A stretch of 64,000 nt of DNA from Ephemerocybe angulata. Its lineage: Eukaryota; Basidiomycota; Agaricomycetes; Agaricales; Psathyrellaceae. Within the stretch, counting starts at the first letter, position 1; every line of letters begins with the position of its first letter. The notes beneath the pieces are model-generated. The model was not told where the DNA came from. It did no database searches and was given only the letters and a program-made list of their open reading frames with translations. Position numbers and translations under genes: made by a program. Below, piece by piece: positions 56,222 through 64,000 of this stretch. The stretch covers positions 124,001-188,000 of the forward strand of contig JAACJK010000063.1 of NCBI GenBank assembly GCA_013368325.1, written 5' to 3'.

Positions 56222-59200
56222 ATGGCGCCTCGAATAGAAGTCAATGCCAAAGACATTGTTACGGGGTCCCGCAATTCGAAGAAAATCTCGCGGGAGGACC
56301 GCGAATATCCAGCATATGCCGCTCCAGGTGCATTTGTCGTGTATTGGCTGGACATCGACGTGTTTGCTTACAGTTCATCTACAGGGAAGCGAAATGCAGT
56401 ACCCTCGGATTCCAAACAAGCCCCGAAGAAGAAACAGAAGACCAAAAAGGATGATGGAGACGATGGAGGAGGGCAGCAGGATATTGCCCAGATGTTCGGT
56501 ATGTCACTAACTCTATTCAGTGCCTGACATATTTAACCAGTCTGAAGGTATACTTGGCCGGCCCAAAGCTGCCAAAGATGCGTCAAAGCCTGACGGTGAA
56601 GCCGTCGATGAAAACGGCCGTCTTAAAGACGCCTCAGAGATTCAATGGCAATTCGACCCTGACGATCCGGTACCACCAGCAGCGAGTGAAGACGAAGGGG
56701 AGCCGGAGGTCCCTGCTGAGGAAGACAACTCGGGCGAGTATCAAGAAGAGCCCAAGGAGCAGGAAAACGAGAACGAGGAGAATGAAAATGCTGGGGATGG
56801 GGAGGAGGAGGAAGACGACGAAGACGACGAGGCCGTGGAGGAGACAGAGGATGAGGGGGAGAAGCGTTACAATGCACTGATAATGGCTCAGGGAAAGCCC
56901 AAGGTGCGTCTAGTATCTGCTGTATCTCTTTCAAAGCGTAGACTAATGGTATTTTTCTAATTCAGCCTCGCAAAACCCATGCAACTCAAGACCTTCGGGC
57001 GTTCTTCGACGCGGATGTCCGAAAGGTGAATGGTGTTCAGCGTGCGGGCTGGTACTGCACCCTTTGCCTGTAAGTCCTTTCTTCTATCTGTAGACTGTTG
57101 CATGCCGTGGATCTGAATTGTCGCTCGACGCTGTGCAGTGAGAAGATCCCCGACGGCTCTAATCGGGCTAATGCATTCTTCACTGGTCACGTCTCGACCC
57201 GACGTTCACATATGTCTCGGTAAGAAGTCTAGTGTGCCCCGCGCTGCTATCTGCTCATCACCTTTTCCTGCAGTTCCCACTACGCCGAATATCTTGCCAA
57301 ATGTACGGAGAAGGGCTGGACGCCCAAGGCGAGTGCACCGAAGGGGTGGAAAGGACCAGATGCAAAGACTGCTGGTGGACAGTACGTGCATGTATCATTG
57401 ATTCTGTTCTGACCCTAATACATCGGAACATCCAGAACGTCGATCATGGACTACGCCGCCAAGGGCCAACCAAAAGCTCCAAGGCCGAAGGTCACGAAAG
57501 ACGGGATCATCGAATATCTCATCGAGCTTCTTGTTGACGCTGACCTGGTAAGTCATCTTCCTTTGATGCACAACATGTAACTAACGCAGCACCGTAGTCC
57601 TTTCGGTTTGTTGACCGCCCGTCGTTCCGCCGTTTCTGCTTGTATCTCAACCCAAAACTGGAGGAGCGTGATCTGCCTCACAAGTCCTGCTTGGCGGACT
57701 CGATTCTGGAGAAGGGTGAACGGTTGGATATCATAGACCTGAACGTCATATCAGTACGTAGTTGCTTGGTCTTCCTCGAGTGATTCTCATGTTTTTTGCT
57801 CAGAAAATCGATTCACGTGTCTCCCTCGTCTACGACGGCTGGACGACGAAGAATAGAAGACCTTATACTGCATTTGGCCTTCAGTACATCGACGCCTCCC
57901 CCAAGGACGACTCAAAGTGGGAGCTCAAGAGTCTGTTGCTGGCTTTCGAACATGCTCCCGGTAGACATACCGGAAAGGCGATTGGGAAGGAAATGTGGAC
58001 TGTGGTCAAAAAATTCAACTTCCAGGATAAGGTGCGCCCGATCTTTAGTGTGAACGAACTCCGTTCGAGCAACGAAACAGCTCGGGACTTCTTTGAGCGC
58101 GTCTGTCATATGGTGGGGGTCGAGCCTCGGAAGCTAAAGCTATGGGTCCGGACACGTTGGGGGAGTCTCAACGATTGTCTTGAGTCAGGGCTTGATATGA
58201 GAAAGGTGTGCATATGTTTTGTTCTTTATCTCTGAGTCTCGGTGACTGATATATGTCTGCAGGCTATTGATAGCTTCTGCGACCTTGCAGACTCGGAAGA
58301 ATCTCTCCCGCCGCTTCGAAGTAAGAAAAAATGGTCAAACTTCAAGCTTCAGCCATCGGAATGGCATCTGATTGGCCTCGCTCGAGATGTCTTGAAGGTA
58401 TTTTAGCTATTCAATTTGTGCCTTTCTTTACTTATGTGCTATGTAGGTTGCGGCGGACCTTCATGCTGATCTTTCAGCTCAAAAAAGCCCAACACTCCAG
58501 CGTGTTTATCCTCTCATCGAGAAATTGATGTCTCAATGGGAGCAGATGGCCAAGAAGCCGAAGTACGCTCCCCTTAAGCATGCTATCCAAGCCGGACTCG
58601 AGAATATGTACAAATGGTACAGGAAGACTGATGATTCATCGGCTTACTTCATTGCGCATCGTACGTCGTTCTGGTTACTGCTATTTACATTATGAATCTC
58701 ACCATCTCTAGTTTTTGATCCTGTATGGAAAGATCGATATGTAGGAAAAGTATGGGAAAAAAAGTACCTTGACAAAGCCATGAGCGATTTCCGAGAGACG
58801 GTATGTCACATCTGAAATGCCGACCGTTGTGCAATGTGCAGGGCTAATAACTTGTTTCAGTTCCTTGACTACAAGTACGAGATGGATGGGGGTGATTCTT
58901 TCTCGGATACTAGCTCAACCTCGCAGCGGGAGCGACCATCTTCACCAGTTTCCGAGATGTCGGCTGCTGACGAATGGATGGCAGAGCAGATGGCTGATGA
59001 GGAGGAGACCGATGAAGTTGAGGATGATGATCCATTTGCAGAATTGAATCGTTATCTTGCTGATAAGGTTCTTGCACGGAAAGACTGTCCTGATCCTGTT
59101 ACATGGTGGGGGGTAAGTCTTTCCTTTACCTTTAAAACGATGGACACCATGCTAACTTGGAATATGATGTGTAGTGCCAAGGCGCCACATATCCTGTACT

Positions 59201-59438
59201 GAGGAAGATGGCAAAGGATTATCTTGCGATCCCGGCCTCAAGCTGCTTAATTGAGCGAGCGTTCTCAATGTCAGCTAGAACAGATGACCCCCGTCGTCGA
59301 AACATAGGGAAGGTAAAATTTGGGGTTAATCAACGGTTGCGGGATGGGTACCACAGTGGTCGGCTGAAGTCGATTGAAGAAGCATGGGTCCGTATTGACC
59401 CTGATTTTGACTTTGACGAGTATAGCTCAGAGCTGTGA
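56222..59438 (+). CDS. hAT transposase with BED-like finger and C-terminal dimerisation domain
   Basis: Cuts and pastes the element. Start MAPRIEVNAKDIVTGSRNSK. Order: basic region KKKQKTKK, long acidic run (EDDEDDEAVEET), a BED-like zinc finger (WYCTLC ... RRSHMSRSHY), RNase H-like core with first Asp in SLVYDGWTTKNRRPYTAFGL, TRWGSLNDCLES, PLKHAIQAGLENMYKWY, and the hAT dimerisation block WWG, YPVLRKMAKDYLAIPASSCL, IERAFSMSAR. About ten introns, not all fixed. The segment with the second catalytic Asp (usual DNAS motif) and the following C-x2-H region is missing between FQDK and LRSSNETARD near 58030-58060, although the frame stays open. The enzyme may therefore be dead. Confidence 0.88.
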
Positions 59439-59662
59439 TATCTCTATGGCTCCCTGTGCATTGGCATATGTAGAAAATGATATTTAGTTTTTTCTTTCCT
59501 TTTTTGGTAATGAACCGAGTTCGGACCGAGTTCGAACCTGAACCGCTGAACTTTGGGTTCAGGTTCGAGTTCAGAGACAGGTGAGGACCGGAATTTGGGT
59601 CCAGGTTCGAGTTCAGGCCAAAATAGGCCGAACCTGAACCGAACCGGACCCCGGACAGTCTA

Positions 59663-59670
59663 TCAATCGC
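59663..59670 (+). repeat. Right 8-bp target-site duplication (TCAATCGC)
   Basis: Directly follows the right terminus CGGACAGTCTA and continues into F-box coding sequence (CAGCTTCAACCCGG). Identical to 54439..54446. Confidence 0.93.
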
Positions 59671-61267
59671 AGCTTCAACCCGGTATCATCGCCCATGAAA
59701 CAAACCCCTTCACCCCGATTCACCTCAGCCACGTTTGCAAGGACTGGCGTGAGATGACCCTCGCTGGACCCGAACTGTGGTCCTCCATCTATGTCGCCAA
59801 CGGGAGTCCTGGCACCGTCAAGCTCTTCCGGCACTGGCTACACCAAGCGGGATCTAGGCCTCTCGAGTTGGTATTTCGTGATACAGGCGTCACGAGCAAC
59901 ACCGAGTCTGGGAGGGACGCGGTTGTCGAGATGCTCAGGATCGCAGCAGCCCACAGTGAAAGGTGGAAGTCGTTCAAGGTTAGGCTGCTGGATTTGTGTT
60001 TGCCCCTGGACGACGTCATCGAGGCGTTGAGAGGGATCGCCACCCCAAAACTCGAGACACTCGCATTCAGCTTCAACCTGTCCGCCATAACCCGAGGCGA
60101 TTTTACCGACGCATGGATCCCGCTGGTTAGCAACTCCCCCAACCTGCAGCACCTCCAGATGTGGAGTGCCATGGACTACTTGGAAGAGTTTCTTGCGGTC
60201 GTCCCGTTTAGCCGCCTCACCACCATCACCCTTCCAATGGTGATGTTCTCGAGGCACAGCCGCTTCATCGAATCTCTTCGGACGTGCAAGGTGTTGGAGA
60301 TCATGTCGGTTTCATTGGAAGATGGGCCATGGGCAGGCGCAGAAATGATGGAGGTGGTTCTTCAACCTCCCATCTCAGGAGCCGATGCTGTTTCTATACC
60401 GTCCCTCCGACATCTGAACCTCGTAGGCAACCGCCAGCTCACCAACTTCCTAACCAACCTCCACCTCCCCTCGCTCCAGACACTCTCGATACACACCAAA
60501 TACGAGCAGTACCCCGACAGGACGATCGCCGATGTCTATCTCGCGCTGGAGGACCTCTTGACCAGATCCGAGTGTCAGATACATTCGTTCACGATCAGGG
60601 ACGAGGACGAGAGTAACTTCGAACCGAGGCTGCTATCTACCCTCCAGCACCCTGCATTCCGGAGTCTGAGGGAGCTGAGGATAGGTGGTATGGTCGGGGA
60701 AGACACGTTGAAGCAGCTCACGGCCGCTCCTACAGATCCTGACTTGGAAGGGCACGAACCACTTATCCAGAGGCTCAGGCGTATTCAGCTCGAGGCCTTG
60801 ACCGTAGTCGAGAGAACCGTCCTCGACGCTATCCTTCGCACAATGGCGAGGCCTGGCGCAAATGCAACGGTGGGGTTCTTGTCGCAAGCCCAGCTTGAAT
60901 ATGCGGTGAATGCTTGGGACACCCATGTCGCGGAGGAAAGCTTACGGGGAGCTGAGAAGGAGTTTTACTTTGCGAGTAGCCTGGAGCGGACGCGGAGGTT
61001 GAGGAGGGAGTTTCTGTGTCACGATTTCTCCATGGTTCAAGGATGGAGGCGAGAATATTAAACTTTAAAGCCTTTAGAAGATACTGTAGTGCTCTCCTTT
61101 CTACACGTCAGATTTCAGTAAACACCAAGCAAAATATAGTCTACTCATGGAGTATACGTAGCCGTGCGAACTCAATTCCGCAGTAAGGTGTCATTCACGA
61201 TCAGGTCTTGCTTGGGTCTCTTGTTCAGTTCCCTCATCTTCGATCTACTTCACCTTTTGGACTCACG

Positions 61268-62836
61268 ATGACACTGCCTATCCCTTCGGAACTGCTCTTG
61301 GCTATCTTCAATTTCGCGGTTCATACTTCTTGCGACCCAGCGGACCAGCCTGACCCGCCATCGCTCGACATGCTTATGGCAATGGAGGAGGACCCCATCG
61401 CTAGTGCCCCAGCTGCGAGTGGACCCACCAGCATTCACAGAGTCGCTGAATATCTCGAGTCACAGCTCCAACCTGGCATTATCGCCCACGTAACGAACCC
61501 ATTCACGCCGTTGCACATCAGCCATGTCTGTAAAGATTGGCGCGATGCTGCATTCTCCGCCCCTGAATTGTGGTCCTCGATCTACGTCACGGACGGCAAG
61601 CCCAATACACCCCATCTTCTTCGGCTCTGGCTGCGGAACTCACGGTCGCAGCCTCTCGATATCGTCTTTCGCGACACCCCGAGTGGATCGGACGGCTACC
61701 ATAGTGACTATATCGGAGAGATGATACAAATTGCCGCAGAGCACAGCGTGCGGTGGAGGACATTCAAAGTCAGGCTGCGTAGGCAAAAGCTGTCGATAAT
61801 GGAGATGATGAGGGTGCTCCATGGGATTGTAACTCCTCTTCTCCAGACGCTCGCGTTCAGCTTCAACACATTCGAGCTTGGAGATACCGACTTCAATGAC
61901 CTATGGATGTCTCTGATCGCCAACGCACCAAAGCTGCAGGAGCTCCAAATATGGTCGGCGAATTACTCGCAGCACTTCCTCGCAGCGATACATTTTGGCC
62001 GACTCACCTGCATCACCCTTATCATGGTGCGCTTCCAGGATGGAGATCTCTTTTGGAACGCGCTTCGCGGTTGCAAGGTCCTCAGAACATTGGAAATATC
62101 CTTCGATCTTGGCCCGGGGGATTCGCCGTGGGCCTTCCCCCAACCTCCTTTATCATCAGCAGTGGTTTCGATACCATCCCTTCGTCAGCTCCGCTTGATA
62201 GGTGGCAGTCATCTCTGTCTTCCTCTACTTGGCCTAGATCTTCCCTCCCTCAGCTCTCTTACAGTGCTCACCAACCATACGGAGCGCTATATGAGAAGGC
62301 TTACTACCGACGTCTATATGGCCCTGGAGTACTTCCTGACCCGTTGCCGATGCCAGCTGCTTTCCTTTAAGATTAGGGATGAGAGAGAGAGCGGATTCGA
62401 GATGCGGGTATCTCCTATTCTTCGCCATTGCGCCCTCCGAGACCTTGTGGAGCTGACATTGGGCAGCCCCGTGGGGAAGAAAACCTTGGAATTGCTTGTC
62501 CGCAGTCCAACGAACCATGGGCTCCTTCAAGGCCTCAAGCGGATTGATCTTCAGGCCCTCGCTGCGGGCGGCGAAATCCCTGTCGCTCTCGTGACGGAAA
62601 TGGCAGCGTCGAGGAGCTGTGATAGCAGGCCCGCGGTCAACCTAGCGTCCTTGACAGTGGGATTCCTATCGAGGACTCAGCTTATCCATGAAATGAGGAC
62701 ATGGAATGCGCATGTAGCAGAGAAGGGAAATATGGAGCTTGAGAAGGTATTCTACTTAGCGACCAACGTTGAACGTACTCGTACGCTAAAGGACGAGTTC
62801 CTTTATCGTGACTTCTCTATGATCCAGGGATGGTGA
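61268..62836 (+). CDS. F-box protein with LRR-like C-terminus (arm 2 member, B-type)
   Basis: 522 residues, one exon, ATG at 61268. F-box MTLPIPSELLLAIFNFAVHT, then HISHVCKDWRDAAFSAPELW. Between the halves it has the acidic insert SLDMLMAMEEDPIASAPAAS shared with the broken gene at 7202..8763 and missing from F-box B. LRR-like SIPSLRQLRLIGGSHLCLPL; end FLYRDFSMIQGW. Its reading frame at DLWMSLIANAPKLQ is the reference that shows the frameshift in the 7202 gene. Probable SCF adaptor, substrate unknown. The position in arm 2 corresponds to F-box B. Confidence 0.86.
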   Translation: MTLPIPSELLLAIFNFAVHTSCDPADQPDPPSLDMLMAMEEDPIASAPAASGPTSIHRVAEYLESQLQPGIIAHVTNPFTPLHISHVCKDWRDAAFSAPELWSSIYVTDGKPNTPHLLRLWLRNSRSQPLDIVFRDTPSGSDGYHSDYIGEMIQIAAEHSVRWRTFKVRLRRQKLSIMEMMRVLHGIVTPLLQTLAFSFNTFELGDTDFNDLWMSLIANAPKLQELQIWSANYSQHFLAAIHFGRLTCITLIMVRFQDGDLFWNALRGCKVLRTLEISFDLGPGDSPWAFPQPPLSSAVVSIPSLRQLRLIGGSHLCLPLLGLDLPSLSSLTVLTNHTERYMRRLTTDVYMALEYFLTRCRCQLLSFKIRDERESGFEMRVSPILRHCALRDLVELTLGSPVGKKTLELLVRSPTNHGLLQGLKRIDLQALAAGGEIPVALVTEMAASRSCDSRPAVNLASLTVGFLSRTQLIHEMRTWNAHVAEKGNMELEKVFYLATNVERTRTLKDEFLYRDFSMIQGW

Positions 62837-62929
62837 CGCACTGTCGAAACCAGTACGATGTGTAGTATAGGTACATATTTTTAGTGAGTTAATGACAGGA
62901 AAAACCACTATTCAATCACACGTATCTTC

Positions 62930-63110
62930 GTCGAAAGGAGCGTTCTCAGCTTCCAGCCCTTTCCCGACCCCTCCATCACGCTCCCAGTAATGAAACGTTG
63001 AGGAGCAGGGCAACATCAACTCGTCTCGATGGATCCAATGTCCACAGTCAATTGCACGATCGTTCCAAATGCTCGTGCGATCCAGCATTGAGATATGTGG
63101 ACTTCACCGA
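62930..63110 (-). repeat. eIF3e intron-1-type repeat remnant
   Basis: Contains CTTCCAGCCCTTTCCCGACC near 62950 and CAATTGCACGATCGTTCCAA with ATGCTCGTGCGATCCAGCAT near 63048-63090, matching the units in eIF3e intron 1 (49455-49515 and 49600-49640). Confidence 0.7.
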
Positions 63111-63207
63111 GACGACATTCAACCAGCCCTGTTCCATCCCCTCCATCCCTCGCTACCGTCCTTCCTCCACAAATCAAATGATAGAAAAAATCTCACCCTT
63201 GAGAACC

Positions 63208-63404
63208 TCCTGGTCAGATCAGATCGTTTGGAAGAGCTGCGCAGCGTCGTCGAACATGTCGTTGGCGAGCTCATACTTACTGAGCGATCTGGACGACCTC
63301 CGAATCGGGAAGATGGAGAGCTCGGAGAGGTGGGCGAGCAGAGGGAAGGCAAGATGCCCGTTGAGGTACGGGATTATCGTCTTGGAGAGATCGTGTTCCG
63401 CCAT
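63208..63404 (-). pseudogene. Decayed eIF3e exon 1 copy
   Basis: ATG at 63404 is kept (MAEHDLSKTIIPYLNGHLAF, PLLAHLSELSIFP), but small deletions shift the frame after residue 33. The remainder (YELANDMFDDAAQLFQTI) soon hits a stop. No later eIF3e exon follows. Head to head with the third small-gene copy, as at the intact locus. Confidence 0.85.
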
Positions 63405-63736
63405 TTTTGTCGTCGTCGTCGTCGTCGTCGATGGGAACCGTTCTCGACGTCGTCGCCGTTCACAACGTTCGCGAGATTGCGATCAAAATTTTGGTGCATA
63501 GCCACGGGATTTGTCGATATTCGAATCCCGGGCTATTGACTTTGCCGCCCAGACCAACCGCCGACTCGGATGGAAACAATTGGGCTTTGTTCACGACCGT
63601 CATGAAGGGCGCCTTGAGGCTGCCACGAGGACGCGGGACGAAGCTGCAAAGCCCAAAATTCCCTTGCTTTGCATGCCAACCCAATGAGTTGGCGGCCACA
63701 CTCATGAGCTTTGTTGGCCCTTGCCAGAGGGAGGCG

Positions 63737-63748
63737 TATATATATAAG
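63737..63748 (+). promoter_or_regulatory. TATA box of small gene copy 3
   Basis: TATATATATAAGG-like tract, then ACCATTGATAACC, matching the other two copies, about 90 bases before the ATG at 63833. Confidence 0.6.
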
Positions 63749-63832
63749 GACCATTGATAACCACCTCTCACCTCATCTCCAGCACCCAGATTCCCAACCA
63801 AACAAGCACTTTCTCCCTCTCAGATTCCAAAA

Positions 63833-64000
63833 ATGGCAACTAGCACTCAAAGCTCCGCGTCTTCCTCCCCGAGGTCCGCCCAAGCCGGTTCCTCTACCAG
63901 CAACACGACATCGGGCTCTGGCCCAACCTGGGTCTTCCCCATCTACCCAGACAGCGACTCGGACTCGGATTACGAGGACGACTCCGTCATCACTACGCGC
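63833..64000 (+). CDS. Small SDSDSDYEDD protein, copy 3 (runs off the window)
   Basis: First 56 codons visible, open to the edge: MATSTQSSASSSPRSAQAGS, TSGSGPTWVFPIYPDSDSD, DYEDDSVITTR. Very close to the 50709 copy, with a few replacements (VI to VF, AITM to VITT). Whether the second exon survives cannot be seen. Function unknown. Confidence 0.65.
   Translation, partial: MATSTQSSASSSPRSAQAGSSTSNTTSGSGPTWVFPIYPDSDSDSDYEDDSVITTR

Larger units (their letters stand above)
54447..59662 (+). mobile_element. hAT-superfamily DNA transposon, 5.2 kb
   Basis: Termini are perfect 11-base inverted repeats, TAGACTGTCCG at 54447..54457 and CGGACAGTCTA at 59652..59662. They are flanked by an exact 8-bp target duplication, the hAT hallmark. 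Inside both ends are many copies of GTTCAGGTTCG / CGAACCTGAAC-type motifs (about 54470-54600 and 59515-59650), likely transposase binding sites. The left 1.6 kb is GC-rich and non-coding, with a diverged direct repeat. The right 3.2 kb holds the transposase. Inserted in an F-box gene on the same strand. Confidence 0.94.
54296..61061 (+). pseudogene. F-box gene (copy of C) split by a hAT element
   Basis: Left part 54296..54446: MDHILPELLLDIFDLAVHSF to KDDSYPQS. Right part from 59663: QLQPGIIAHETNPFTPIHLS, HVCKDWREMTLAGPELW, LRR-like repeats, ending HDFSMVQGWRREY at 61061. With the element and one 8-base duplication taken out in thought, the two parts are in one uninterrupted frame that follows F-box C (17209..18741) throughout. 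Both halves are still open, so the insertion is recent compared with the duplication. As it stands the F-box is cut inside its insert and no full adaptor is made. Confidence 0.92.
51597..64000. repeat. Arm 2 of the large inverted duplication
   Basis: Inverted counterpart of 11040..22502: APC2 promoter and N-terminus, APC2 C-terminus, F-box C copy, F-box B-type copy, eIF3e exon 1 remnant, small gene. It differs by a large deletion in APC2, a 5.2 kb hAT insertion, absence of F-box A and many point changes. It runs past the window end. Confidence 0.75.

Noticed and set aside
58036..58052. GTGCGC...TTTAG as an intron in the transposase
   Set aside because: Only 17 nt, too short to splice.
1..64000. 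CRISPR arrays, bacterial operons, tRNA or rRNA genes
   Set aside because: The window is fungal nuclear DNA; no regularly spaced repeats and no clover-leaf or rRNA sequence noticed.

Overview
The window reads as nuclear DNA of an agaricomycete (mushroom-forming) basidiomycete. The genes are split by many short introns of about 44-70 nt with GTRNGT donors. There are locally expanded F-box proteins of the agaricomycete type, an HNH-like and a DUF1996 gene of kinds common in that class, and a peptide gene built like a basidiomycete mating pheromone precursor. Genus and species cannot be told from the sequence. All gene models are my own splicing by eye. Where exon ends are given I checked the reading phase; the longest genes (APC2, the hAT transposase, the 3' part of the glucanase and the DUF1996 gene) are only outlined.

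Layout. 1-7.1 kb: SHO1 osmosensor (cut by the window start), an RTA1-type 7-TM protein and a second multi-TM protein. 7.2-22.5 kb: a broken F-box gene, a tiny double-homeodomain gene, copies of a small acidic-motif gene and of eIF3e exon 1, three F-box genes and a full APC2. 22.5-34.7 kb: the pheromone-like precursor (23,876-24,064), a DMATS-type aromatic prenyltransferase, a gene-poor 3.3 kb, then an NHA1 Na+/H+ antiporter. 35.4-47.5 kb: a DUF1996 fragment, a second double-homeodomain gene, a membrane-anchored GH5 exo-1,3-beta-glucanase, a Ser-rich unknown, the intact DUF1996 gene and an HNH-like gene. 48-64 kb: intact eIF3e with the divergent small gene, a deleted APC2 copy, an F-box gene split by a 5.2 kb hAT element, another F-box gene, and a third small-gene/eIF3e-exon-1 pair running off the end.

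The main architecture is a large inverted duplication. About 11.0-22.5 kb (small gene, eIF3e exon 1, F-boxes, APC2) reappears in opposite orientation from 51.6 kb to the window end, with deletions, decay and a hAT insertion. A short repeat that also fills intron 1 of eIF3e is scattered through both arms.

The most striking finds are the pheromone-like precursor with two protein-conserved but synonymously diverged cores, the paired compact double-homeodomain proteins that lack Asn51 in all four homeodomains, the cleanly delimited hAT insertion, and the intergenic octamer TAAGCGCC, far commoner than chance.
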